Origin: Flavobacteriaceae bacterium UBA2765
Lineage (GTDB): Bacteria; Bacteroidota; Bacteroidia; Flavobacteriales; Flavobacteriaceae
Reading direction: 5' to 3'
Length of the DNA stretch: 36,715 bases
Assembly: GCA_002352665.1 (NCBI GenBank)
Contig: DEIV01000057.1
Location: forward strand, 1 to 36,715
Position numbers and translations under genes: made by a program. How positions within the stretch are numbered: position 1 is the stretch's first letter; every line of letters begins with the position of its first letter. Of this stretch, positions 1-7,719 are shown in pieces. Below the pieces are notes generated by a model. That model saw only the letters and a list, made by a program, of their open reading frames with translations, was not told the origin of the DNA and made no database searches.

Positions 1-342
1 CCATTTAAGAAATATGGTAATTTAGAGTTAGCCTTAAAAGAAGTAGAAGACATTCCATTTAAGATTTTATTATCTCATGATCCAACACATTGGGATGCAG
101 AGGTATTACAACAAACAAATATTGCTTTGACACTCTCCGGTCATACACATGGCATGCAAGCAGCAATTAATCTAAAAAATAAGGCATGGAGTCCCATAAA
201 ATATAAATATAAACGCTGGGCAGGATTATACAAACAAAATCAACAATATCTATATGTAAATAGGGGTTTGGGTTGGTTAGGATTTCCAGGTAGAATGGGA
301 ATGAGGCCTGAAATTACATTTATTAAATTTGAAAATGGTTAA
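1..342 (+). CDS. Metallophosphoesterase, C-terminal part (5' end cut by window)
   Basis: The reading frame is open from base 1, so the gene begins outside the window and only about 113 C-terminal residues are present. Two metal-site motifs of the calcineurin-like phosphoesterase superfamily are visible: LLSHDP near residue 24 and SGHTHGMQ near residue 45. Many YkuE-like relatives have GHTHGGQ, so M in place of the second G is a small variation. The tail GLGWLGFPGRMGMRPEI resembles the end of this family, in which the last strand carries an arginine-proline pair. The missing N-terminus, which may hold a membrane anchor, prevents a substrate assignment. The next gene starts 71 bases downstream on the same strand; a functional link to it is not evident. 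Confidence 0.85.
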   Translation, partial: PFKKYGNLELALKEVEDIPFKILLSHDPTHWDAEVLQQTNIALTLSGHTHGMQAAINLKNKAWSPIKYKYKRWAGLYKQNQQYLYVNRGLGWLGFPGRMGMRPEITFIKFENG

Positions 343-413
343 TGACTAATATCATACTCTAAAAACTTAATAGTTAATAATTTAGCCATTCACATATTAA
401 TCAAAAAATTGAA

Positions 414-1118
414 ATGACAATTACCTTCCCGCTAACTGCCGGCTTATTAGCATCTATGTTACACGTAATTACAGGGCCTGATCATTTAGCTGCTGTAGCA
501 CCTTTTGCTATTGAATCTAAAAAGAAAGCATGGAAAATAGGGTTGTTTTGGGGATTTGGCCACCTTGTTGGGATGATATCAATCGGAATTTTATTTACAA
601 TTTTTAAGGAATTAATTCCCGTTGACACCATCTCTAATTATAGTGAACAATTGGTAGGCTTAGTTTTAATTGGTATTGGTATTTGGGCCTTTATTAAGAT
701 ATTTAAAGCAGAGAAAAGGCATAAACATTTACATATTCATAGTGAGAATTCTCCAATAATACATACTCATAAACATGAACATTTGCATGAAATATCACAT
801 CATCACACGCATAGTAAAACTTTAAAACAAAGTAACTTAGCATCCTTTTCTATCGGATTTTTACACGGTTTGGCCGGTATTGCTCATTTCTTATTATTTA
901 TTCCGGTATTGGGTTTTGAAACACAATCTGATGCTACGTTTTATATAGTCGGTTTCGGATTGGGAATTGTAATCGCCATGACTGCATTTGCATTTGTAAT
1001 AGGTAAAATTTCCGTTAAGGTAATGAACGGACATAATGAAGTGTTTTTTAAAGGCATAAAATTAGCAGCAGGTCTATTTGCACTAATTATTGGTATATAT
1101 TGGATGTTTAGTAGTTAA
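414..1118 (+). CDS. NicO/UreH-family nickel (or cobalt) permease with His-rich loop
   Basis: Predicted inner-membrane metal permease of 234 residues with about six hydrophobic segments. The first helix carries HVITGPDH (His17, Asp23, His24), the signature of UreH/NicO transporters, and a second conserved His segment (FLHGLAGIAH) lies near residue 150. Between them, at about residues 100-135, is a cytoplasmic-type loop extremely rich in histidine (HKHLHIH, HTHKHEHLHE, HHHTH), as expected for binding Ni2+. Its position beside the hyp genes of two nickel hydrogenases suggests that it imports nickel for them. Such proteins are often annotated loosely as sulfite exporter TauE/SafE, but the histidine pattern favours nickel or cobalt. 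A strong hairpin follows the stop codon. Confidence 0.8.
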   Translation: MTITFPLTAGLLASMLHVITGPDHLAAVAPFAIESKKKAWKIGLFWGFGHLVGMISIGILFTIFKELIPVDTISNYSEQLVGLVLIGIGIWAFIKIFKAEKRHKHLHIHSENSPIIHTHKHEHLHEISHHHTHSKTLKQSNLASFSIGFLHGLAGIAHFLLFIPVLGFETQSDATFYIVGFGLGIVIAMTAFAFVIGKISVKVMNGHNEVFFKGIKLAAGLFALIIGIYWMFSS

Positions 1119-1145
1119 GTTAGAAGATGGAAGTAAAACTATTTT

Positions 1146-1172
1146 CCTGCAAGGTCTCAAAGACCTTGCAGG
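1146..1172. terminator. Perfect 11-bp hairpin downstream of the nickel permease
   Basis: The arm CCTGCAAGGTC, a TCAAA loop and the exact reverse complement of the arm form a strong stem-loop 28 bases after the permease stop codon. There is no clear T run on either side, so it is either a processed 3' end or a dispersed intergenic palindrome acting as a terminator. From memory, TGCAAGGTC-type hairpins are frequent between genes in flavobacterial genomes. Confidence 0.55.
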
Positions 1173-1285
1173 AACACCTTTATAAAAGATAGCACATCCA
1201 AAACCTTAGTATTACTATCTGGTTTAAGTGAGTGAGGGTGTTTAAGAGAGTAGTATTTAACTTGAATAATGGATAAGAAATTTAC

Positions 1286-1391
1286 GTCAGTTAGAGTGCC
1301 ATGCCTTAAGCATGGTGTATCGAAAACAAGTAAATTTCTGCTGAAAACACTTCTCGATACTAAATTCCTACAGAATTTAACTCGAAGTGAC
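1286..1391. repeat. Cloverleaf-like intergenic repeat, copy 1
   Basis: An imperfect outer stem (GTCAGTTAGAG at 1286 against CTCGAAGTGAC at 1381-1391) encloses hairpin CCATGC/GCATGG (1299-1315), a stem formed by TATCGAAAA and TTCTCGATA, and hairpin TAAATTC/GAATTTA (1361-1379). The same arrangement with different hairpin sequences recurs at 6655-6781. This points to a dispersed structured repeat family rather than a coding sequence. Confidence 0.6.
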
Positions 1392-1435
1392 ATTGTAACT
1401 CTTAAACATTATTCATTGCATTTTACTTCAATAAC

Positions 1436-2461
1436 TTAGCAGATTCTTGGCAACTGTTCACCAATCAATGGGCTAACAATTCTTTTCCCACCAATTGAAC
1501 TGGTCATGACAACTTTTGCAGGATGTTCATTGGTAACTTCTCCTACACATGTTGAATTTATCCCTTTTTCATCGTTCTGCATTAATTTAACAACGGCATC
1601 GGCTATATCGGCTTCAACAATAGTAATAAAAACGCCTTCATTAGCAACATACAATGGATCTAAGCCTAAAATTTCGCAGGCAGCAGCTACTTGTTTCTCA
1701 AGAGGTAAATCATTTTCGGTTATTGTTATCCCTCTATTAATATCTGACGCTATTTCAGATAAAACACTTGCCAATCCACCTCTTGTAGGATCTCTGAACA
1801 AGTGGATCTTATCGCCAAATGCATCTAATAAATCATTCACCAAAAAATTCACATTCGTAGTATCACTGACTATAGTAGATTCAAATTCCAGGCCTTCACG
1901 TTGAGACATAATTGCCATTCCGTGCTGAGCTATATATCCACTCACAATAATTTTATCGCCAACTTTTATATTTTCTGTAGAAATATTTGCTTTTGGATGC
2001 ACTTGACCTAAACCTGTTGTATTGATAAAAATTTTATCTCCTTTTCCACGTTCAACTACTTTGGTGTCACCGGTAATAATTTTAACACCGCTTTTATCAG
2101 CAGCTGATTTTACTGATTTTACTATTTCGATAAATTCATCAATTTTCAAACCTTCTTCCACAATAAATGCTAAGGATAAGTATTTTGGAATAGCACCACA
2201 CATGGCAACATCATTGACCGTTCCGTTTACGGCTATTTCACCAATATTTCCTCCTTTAAAGAAAATAGGAGAAATAACAAAACTATCCGTTGAAATAGCT
2301 ATTTCACCATCAAATTTAACAATAGCACCATCATGTTTTTGATTGATAAAAGGGTTGTTAAACGTTTTAAATATAATTTTATCTAATAAATCTCGGGTCA
2401 TTAAGCCGCCGCTTCCATGACCTAAATTGATAGTGTCAAAACCCAAATCTTTTGTATCCAT
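1436..2461 (-). CDS. hypE: Hydrogenase maturation factor HypE
   Basis: HypE is a PurM-like ATPase that dehydrates the thiocarbamate carried on its C-terminal cysteine to thiocyanate, the source of the cyanide ligands of the NiFe site. The 341-residue length is normal. The N-terminus holds LGHGSGGLMT, and the centre holds DPTRGGLASVLSE, typical of the AIR-synthase-related fold. The protein ends in PRIC, so the essential C-terminal cysteine (residue 341) is present and nothing follows it. It works with HypF, whose gene lies upstream on the same strand (hupD-type protease, hypF, hypD, hypE). It is the last gene of that run, with a repeat-bearing gap of about 210 bases after hypD. Confidence 0.97.
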   Translation of the reverse strand: MDTKDLGFDTINLGHGSGGLMTRDLLDKIIFKTFNNPFINQKHDGAIVKFDGEIAISTDSFVISPIFFKGGNIGEIAVNGTVNDVAMCGAIPKYLSLAFIVEEGLKIDEFIEIVKSVKSAADKSGVKIITGDTKVVERGKGDKIFINTTGLGQVHPKANISTENIKVGDKIIVSGYIAQHGMAIMSQREGLEFESTIVSDTTNVNFLVNDLLDAFGDKIHLFRDPTRGGLASVLSEIASDINRGITITENDLPLEKQVAAACEILGLDPLYVANEGVFITIVEADIADAVVKLMQNDEKGINSTCVGEVTNEHPAKVVMTSSIGGKRIVSPLIGEQLPRIC

Positions 2462-2589
2462 TTATAATTTTGTTTTTTATTGGTTAAAATAACCAAATTG
2501 TAACGTTCATAAACTTTTTGAAAATTCTAATAATTACTAGAACTTTCCTTTATTTAAAACCGACTAAATGAGTCGAGTATCAAGACAAG

Positions 2590-2632
2590 ATCCCGCCAGA
2601 TACTGAAACAAGTTCAGCACAAGTAGCGGGAT
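2590..2632. repeat. Nested inverted repeat between hypD and hypE
   Basis: The outer arms ATCCCGC (2590-2596) and GCGGGAT (2626-2632) enclose an inner stem CTGAA/TTCAG (2603-2617) with loop ACAAG. It lies in the 209-base hypD-hypE gap, close to the hypD stop. It resembles dispersed hairpins common between genes in Flavobacteriia. It could attenuate transcription into hypE or stabilise the 3' end of the hypD message. Confidence 0.5.
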
Positions 2633-2670
2633 TAGTTCAACTTATGTTTTTGAGTTCGTTCTTAAACTGC

Positions 2671-3759
2671 TCAAAAAGTAGTTTCACTAAAATGATAGTA
2701 GGCAGCACAAGCTCCTTCAGAAGAAACCATTGGGGCTCCTAGCGGATTAGAAGGTGTGCAAGTCTTTCCAAACTCACTACACTCATGCGGTTTTTTAATT
2801 CCTTTTAAGATTTCACCTGCAATACATGTCGCATTTTCAGGAACGTGAATATTACTGATTCCAAATTTTAATTCGGCGTCAAAATCCATAAATTCTTTTG
2901 TTAATTTATAACCACTATTTGGAATTTCACCAATGCCACGCCATTCTCTATTTCCAATTTCAAAAACTTTGTGTATTACATCAATAGCAGCCTTATTTCC
3001 TTCTTCTTTTACCACGCGTGCATATTGATTCTCAACTTTGTAAATTCCCTTTTCAAGTTGGTGTACCGCCATATAAATTCCCTGTACTAGGTCTAAAGGT
3101 TCAAATCCTGTAATTACAATTGGGATTTTATATTTTTCAGAAAGCGGGTGGTATTCTTTATAACCCATAATTGCACAAACATGGCCGGCACCTAAAAATG
3201 CATCAATATTACTAAATTTATCGTCTAAAATAGCTTCCATCGCAGGAGGCACCAATACATGAGATACTAAAATAGAATAATTTTTTACGCCTTCCTTTTG
3301 TGCATGTAATACTGACAGGGCATTCGCGGGTGCTGTAGTTTCAAAACCAACAGCAAAGAAAACAACCTCTTTGTCAGGGTTTTCTTTGGCAATTTTTACA
3401 GCTTCTAAAGGTGAGTATAAAATCCGTAGATCGCCACCATTAGCTTTTGTTTCTAACAAGCTTTTTTTACTTCCCGGTACACGAATCATATCACCAAATG
3501 AACAAACAATGACGTCGTTTTCTAACAATTCGATGGCTTTATCAATTAAGTTAAGTGGTGTTACACAAACAGGACAACCGGGTCCATGAATCATTTGAAC
3601 TTTATCGGGCAATAAATTTATAATACCATTTTTAACCAAACCATGTGTCTGACCACCACAAACCTCCATTATTTTCCATGGCTTTGTTATGGTATTTTCA
3701 ATGAGCTTTAAATAGCTTTTAGTAGCTTCTAAATTTCGATATTCGCTTAAATACTTCAT
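2671..3759 (-). CDS. hypD: Hydrogenase maturation factor HypD
   Basis: HypD is the [4Fe-4S] scaffold that, with HypC, assembles the Fe(CN)2CO unit of [NiFe] hydrogenases. The 362-residue length matches the family. The conserved motifs are present: MEVCGGQTHGL (Cys34), GPGCPVCVTP (Cys62 and Cys65), GFETTAP, and a C-terminal cysteine-rich region (CSEFGKTC, then GACAAYY) that binds the iron-sulfur cluster. The start lies only 4 bases after the hypF stop, so hypF and hypD are almost certainly co-transcribed and probably translationally coupled. HypC, its partner, is encoded at 17263-17523 on the other strand. Confidence 0.97.
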   Translation of the reverse strand: MKYLSEYRNLEATKSYLKLIENTITKPWKIMEVCGGQTHGLVKNGIINLLPDKVQMIHGPGCPVCVTPLNLIDKAIELLENDVIVCSFGDMIRVPGSKKSLLETKANGGDLRILYSPLEAVKIAKENPDKEVVFFAVGFETTAPANALSVLHAQKEGVKNYSILVSHVLVPPAMEAILDDKFSNIDAFLGAGHVCAIMGYKEYHPLSEKYKIPIVITGFEPLDLVQGIYMAVHQLEKGIYKVENQYARVVKEEGNKAAIDVIHKVFEIGNREWRGIGEIPNSGYKLTKEFMDFDAELKFGISNIHVPENATCIAGEILKGIKKPHECSEFGKTCTPSNPLGAPMVSSEGACAAYYHFSETTF

Positions 3760-3763
3760 TCTT

Positions 3764-6031
3764 TTACTTATTTAAACAATGCAAGTAATACATTATTTGT
3801 CCGAAAGAAATGTTCTCATCATTAGGAGCTAAGTTACGGTTAAAATATAATTTATAATCGTTTTTAGCGATCTCTTTTACCATATCGATCAGTATTGTAT
3901 TTTGAAAAACACCACCGCTTAAAACTATATTTTTTAAGCCCTGACTTTTTGCTACTTCAATAATTATAGTAGCCAACGTGTATAAAAAATTTGCAATAAT
4001 AATTTCTTTATTTTTTCCCCTTTTGAAATCTAAATACAGATTATTCAGTATTACTTTTGTAGGAATAATACCATTCTCAAAATCAAAACAATATGATTTG
4101 CAATTATTTATGTTATAACTAGTTACATAATTTTCAAGCAATATAGCTGCTTCTCCTTCATAGCTATTAAGATCACAAATATTTAACAAAGATGCGACTG
4201 AGTCAAAGAGGCGCCCAACAGAAGAAGTCTTTAATGTGTTTTTATTTTTAATTTTTTGGTAAAGAGCGATTTTCTTAGCAGAAAATTTAGCAGAAATTTC
4301 CTGATACATTCTATCATCTGCCAGTGAAAAAAGTGAAAGTTTAGGTTCCTTTGCCATTTTATCACCAGCTAACCAATCGAAATAATCAAAATGCGTAATT
4401 CGCTCCATTTTTTTTGATTGATAGTGAAAGAATTCACCACCCCAAATCTGGCCATCATCACCATAACCGGTACCATCCCAAATAACGCCTAAAATAGCTT
4501 CTTTATTTTCAAAAAGTTCATGTTCGCCTAAAACAGCAGCAAAATGTGCTTTATGATGCTGAATTTGATATTGTTTAATACCTAATTGATTTGATAATTC
4601 TATACCATATTGAGTGCTTAGATAACCAGGATGTTTGTCTGTTAAAATAACAGTTGGTTCTTGTTCAAAAAGCCGAATAAATTTACTTGTCGTTTCGGTA
4701 AATCGTTCATAGACCTCAAAGTTATCCAGGTTTCCCAGATATTGGCTAATATATAGGTAGTCATTTGGTATAAAGGCGATTGTACTTTTTAGATGTCCAC
4801 CCATTGCCAAAATCTTTTCATTACAAATCAGGTTAGATGCAAAATAGTTTGGTGCATACCCTCTTGAACGTCTAAATAATACTTCATGCTTAAATTTAGG
4901 ACTGAACTTTACAACAGAATCATCTTGTGGGTTGAGGACGTTCAAATTGTGATGCAAGAAATAATCAGCAACGTTTTGCAATACGGTTAATGATTCGACA
5001 TTGTCACTTATAATAGGAGAACCATGTAAATTCCCACTTGTAGCAACTATAGGCATGCTGAGTTCATTCGCTAATAATTGTAGCACACCGGAATAAGATA
5101 ACATAATACCTAGTTGATTTAAATTCGGTGCTAAGGCTGATAAAGCTAAATTCCCGTTAAAATTTGTTTTCGGAATGATCACTATGGGTCTTTCGGTCGA
5201 TGTAAGGGCGACTTCCTGATGTTCATTAATAATAAGATGTTTTTTTAAGAAAGTTAAAGACGGATATAAAATGGCAAAAGGTTTCTTTGGACGATTTTTT
5301 TTATTACGTAAATTTTCGATAGTATCTTTATTAGTAGCATCACAGCATAATAAATATCCACTGGTGTTTTTAATAGCGACAATATTGCCTTCGTTTAATA
5401 ATTCGGCAACTTTTTTAAAAATAGAACTAGTTCCTATTTTAACTTTTTCTCCTGTATTATTAGTTAGCGAAATACTAATTCCGCAGGTAGCACAAGAGTT
5501 GGTTTGTGAATGGAAACGCCTGTCAGTGGGATTTGTATATTCATTTTTACAAGCATCGCACATTTCAAATTCATCAATACTGGTATGTTTACGTTCAAAC
5601 GGAAATGTGGCCGTAATTGCCCATCTGGGCCCACAATTCACACAGGTTGTAAAAGGATAGGCGTAGCGTCTATTATTTTTATCTGATATTTCTTCCTTGC
5701 AATCATCACAAATTGCAAAATCAGGTGTCAATTGTAAATTGATTTTTGTGTTCTTTTTGGAAGGGATTATTTGAAAATCGTCAAATTTTATAAACTCAAT
5801 TTCTTTAATAAAATGGTTGGTAATTTTTGAAACTTTAGGAGGTATTTCAATTAGCGTAGTATAGAAAGCATTTACTTTTTTTTCTAACCCAGTTATATAA
5901 ATTATAACACCTTCTTCATTATTAGAAACCGATCCTTTTAAATTAAATTGGCTTGCCAATACATAAACATAAGGACGAAAACCAACACCTTGCACTTGAC
6001 CGGTAATTATGATATTGTAAGTTTTAAGCAT
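3764..6031 (-). CDS. hypF: Carbamoyltransferase HypF
   Basis: HypF uses carbamoyl phosphate and ATP to carbamoylate the HypE C-terminal cysteine. At 755 residues it has normal length and domain order: an acylphosphatase-like domain (GQVQGVGFRPY, residues 11-21, to about 90), two zinc-finger units (Cys108/111/130/133 and Cys158/161/180/183), a YrdC-like domain (about 200-380) and a Kae1-like C-terminal part with HHKAH, GDDGQIWGGEFF and LSGGVFQN. All expected cysteines are present, so the protein should be functional. It starts 38 bases after the protease gene and ends 4 bases before hypD. Confidence 0.97.
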   Translation of the reverse strand: MLKTYNIIITGQVQGVGFRPYVYVLASQFNLKGSVSNNEEGVIIYITGLEKKVNAFYTTLIEIPPKVSKITNHFIKEIEFIKFDDFQIIPSKKNTKINLQLTPDFAICDDCKEEISDKNNRRYAYPFTTCVNCGPRWAITATFPFERKHTSIDEFEMCDACKNEYTNPTDRRFHSQTNSCATCGISISLTNNTGEKVKIGTSSIFKKVAELLNEGNIVAIKNTSGYLLCCDATNKDTIENLRNKKNRPKKPFAILYPSLTFLKKHLIINEHQEVALTSTERPIVIIPKTNFNGNLALSALAPNLNQLGIMLSYSGVLQLLANELSMPIVATSGNLHGSPIISDNVESLTVLQNVADYFLHHNLNVLNPQDDSVVKFSPKFKHEVLFRRSRGYAPNYFASNLICNEKILAMGGHLKSTIAFIPNDYLYISQYLGNLDNFEVYERFTETTSKFIRLFEQEPTVILTDKHPGYLSTQYGIELSNQLGIKQYQIQHHKAHFAAVLGEHELFENKEAILGVIWDGTGYGDDGQIWGGEFFHYQSKKMERITHFDYFDWLAGDKMAKEPKLSLFSLADDRMYQEISAKFSAKKIALYQKIKNKNTLKTSSVGRLFDSVASLLNICDLNSYEGEAAILLENYVTSYNINNCKSYCFDFENGIIPTKVILNNLYLDFKRGKNKEIIIANFLYTLATIIIEVAKSQGLKNIVLSGGVFQNTILIDMVKEIAKNDYKLYFNRNLAPNDENISFGQIMYYLHCLNK

Positions 6032-6069
6032 AATAAGATCTTAAAATTCCAAAAATGGGATACGCTAAG

Positions 6070-6603
6070 TTATGCAAAATTAGCATGTAATTTTTCACAC
6101 AATTTTAAAATCTGTTCTATAGTTTGAGGAATTGCTTGATTAACCTCTGGAGATAAGTCTATGGTCATTGGAGCCATTTCTTTAATTGAAATAGTAAATA
6201 AAGGAATATTGGGTTTTGAATCCATTAAATAAACAGCTTCTATCATGTCTTTTAATCCCACATCATGTACGCTTAAGGCAGATGGAAAATCGGAAGCAAA
6301 TTTTGGTTTAATCAAGGAAATTGTTCCAGCTGGTTTTCCGTCAATTGTTGCATCAACAAAGATTACTGTTTTATATGCTTCAAAGCAACTCAGTAATAAA
6401 AATCCTCCTGTACCTCCATCTAGTATATCTATATAATCAGGAAGTTCTGTTTTTGCCATTTGCTGAATAAGATGTACTCCTACACCTTCATCGCCCATAA
6501 GATAGTTTCCTACTCCTAAGATCAAAATACTTTTAGATTTGTCTTTCTCAAAAAAGAAAGCATCACTACTTATAGCAACCGGTGTTCTTTTAGAATCTAT
6601 CAT
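6070..6603 (-). CDS. hyaD: [NiFe] hydrogenase maturation endopeptidase (HyaD/HupD type)
   Basis: This protease removes the C-terminal peptide of a hydrogenase large subunit after nickel insertion. The family motifs are clear: ILILGVGNYLMGDEGVG (with the metal-ligand Glu), a central FVDATIDG (Asp) and SVHDVGL (His). I chose the ATG at 6603. An upstream in-frame ATG at 6630 exists but lies in the outer arm of a palindromic repeat, and its extra nine residues do not resemble the family. Even with the 6603 start, about 25 residues precede ILILGVGN, longer than usual. Its likely target is HyaB, because the NAD-linked hydrogenase has its own protease. It is the first gene of the hyaD-hypF-hypD-hypE run. 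Confidence 0.9.
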   Translation of the reverse strand: MIDSKRTPVAISSDAFFFEKDKSKSILILGVGNYLMGDEGVGVHLIQQMAKTELPDYIDILDGGTGGFLLLSCFEAYKTVIFVDATIDGKPAGTISLIKPKFASDFPSALSVHDVGLKDMIEAVYLMDSKPNIPLFTISIKEMAPMTIDLSPEVNQAIPQTIEQILKLCEKLHANFA

Positions 6604-6624
6604 GTTCGTTTTATTTAACAATTT

Positions 6625-6799
6625 ATGCATTTTGAATTAATATAGTTTTCAAAATGTCAGTTCGAGTGATCCGCCAGAAGCGGATAGTATGAGAACTATT
6701 TTAATAGTAAAACTCTTATTCTCGATACTCCCGAGATTTCGGGATTACTTATTTCAATCGTAAAATTTACTCGAATTGACAGAATTTATCAAAATGCAT
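6625..6799. repeat. Cloverleaf-like intergenic repeat, copy 2
   Basis: The inner part at 6655-6781 has 13-base arms TGTCAGTTCGAGT and ACTCGAATTGACA (one mismatch). These enclose hairpin TCCGC/GCGGA (6670-6684), a stem of GTATGAGAAC with TTCTCGATAC, and a TCCCGA/TCGGGA hairpin. A further pair of outer arms, ATGCATTTTGA (6625-6635) and TCAAAATGCAT (6789-6799), extends the symmetry. The design matches the copy at 1286-1391. The left outer arm overlaps the alternative upstream start of the protease gene. Confidence 0.65.
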
Positions 6800-6983
6800 T
6801 ATAGTTTTTTATTTAAAAAATATTTAAAACCAGAGTCACACTAAAAAGATTGCCTCAAAAGTATTATTATGCCTTTCGGTTATAATATAATATACAACCT
6901 TTACTGCTTTTGAGGCAATCAATGGAAATCTAATTCTTTAATTATCTATCCCGTTTAAAATTTAGTATTCATTAATTTTTATC
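6631..6983. other. Gene-free stretch between hyaC and the protease gene
   Basis: This gap of about 350 bases contains most of the cloverleaf-like repeat and the long hairpin described separately. No credible open reading frame was seen on either strand. The maturation genes downstream therefore need either read-through or a promoter in this region; no convincing promoter stands out. Confidence 0.6.
6848..6920 (-). terminator. Long hairpin ending the hyaABC operon
   Basis: Perfect 14-base arms, GATTGCCTCAAAAG (6848-6861) and CTTTTGAGGCAATC (6907-6920), are separated by 45 bases that contain a second imperfect AT-rich stem bounded by GGTT and AACC. Read on the minus strand, the downstream arm is followed directly by TTTTTAG, as in an intrinsic terminator. 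It lies 64 bases past the hyaC stop, so it should end hyaABC transcription before the maturation genes. The loop is unusually long for a simple terminator. Confidence 0.6.
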
Positions 6984-7700
6984 TTATATATGGTCATCTT
7001 TTTCTATACGCTCTTTTCTAACAAATTTATAGCCACTTATCATAGATGAAGATTCTCCTCGTCCTTCCAACCAATCATGATAAAATACTAAATAGACATG
7101 AATCAATGTGAAAATAATAAATAACCAAGTTGAAATATGATGTATCAAGCGGGTAGGGACATCGCCACCCAGAAAATCTGGAACCCAAGCAAATAATTGA
7201 GGTAACCACCAACCTGAAGTCGGAGCATAGAGACCAAAACCTGTGAAAATTTGTACTAAAGCGAGGAAGAATAGGATTAGGTATGAAAAAGAAGCCACAT
7301 AATTATGACCTACACTAATATTTTTCAACACTTCTTTTTCTTCATTACGTAAAAATATATCTACTTTCATTACGTGCATTATATTTTTCCATGATTTTTT
7401 GGTGTATGGTACAAATGCACGCCAGTTGGCATAATAATTACCTCTAAAGGCCCAGTAAATTCGGGCTATTGCATTTACTAAAAAGACATAAGCTGTTATA
7501 AAATGAATGGCTCTAACGGTTCCAAACCAATAAGAATCTGAAGCCTCAGCACTAGATAATATTGCTGGAGGATTAGCGATAATAAAACCTGTTATTATTA
7601 ATACAATTATGCTTAACGCATTTAACCAATGAAATATACGAACAGGCAATTCCCAAACTAATACTCTTTTAAAATCATGTGTTTGCGATATCGTTTGCAT
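6984..7700 (-). CDS. hyaC: Hydrogenase b-type cytochrome subunit
   Basis: Membrane dihaem cytochrome b that anchors the HyaAB dimer and passes electrons from H2 to the quinone pool. It has 238 residues and four main hydrophobic segments, with candidate haem-ligand histidines in VRIFHWLNA (His24), RAIHFITAYVF and LIHHISTWLF, followed by LIHVYLVFYHDW. GRGESSSMISGYKFV near the C-terminus is the family's typical ending. It starts 19 bases after the hyaB stop and is the last gene of the hyaABC run. Its presence shows that the enzyme feeds the respiratory chain rather than being a soluble sensor hydrogenase. Confidence 0.95.
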   Translation of the reverse strand: MQTISQTHDFKRVLVWELPVRIFHWLNALSIIVLIITGFIIANPPAILSSAEASDSYWFGTVRAIHFITAYVFLVNAIARIYWAFRGNYYANWRAFVPYTKKSWKNIMHVMKVDIFLRNEEKEVLKNISVGHNYVASFSYLILFFLALVQIFTGFGLYAPTSGWWLPQLFAWVPDFLGGDVPTRLIHHISTWLFIIFTLIHVYLVFYHDWLEGRGESSSMISGYKFVRKERIEKDDHI

Positions 7701-7719
7701 CTTAATTAACTTTTAAAGG

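Larger units (their letters stand above)
1119..1435. other. Gene-free stretch with two repeat structures
   Basis: This 317-base gap separates the nickel permease from the convergent hypE. It holds the hairpin at 1146-1172 and the multi-hairpin repeat at 1286-1391. A 78-codon open frame crosses it on the minus strand, but it runs through the repeat arms and resembles no protein I know. Confidence 0.7.

Noticed and set aside
414..1118. Sulfite exporter annotation for the His-rich permease
   Set aside because: The HVITGPDH signature and the histidine loop fit nickel or cobalt transport, and the genes around it require nickel.
1157..1393. A 78-codon open frame on the minus strand in the gap after the nickel permease
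   Set aside because: It runs through the hairpin loop and both arms of the structured repeat and has no protein-like features. It is a by-product of the repeat.
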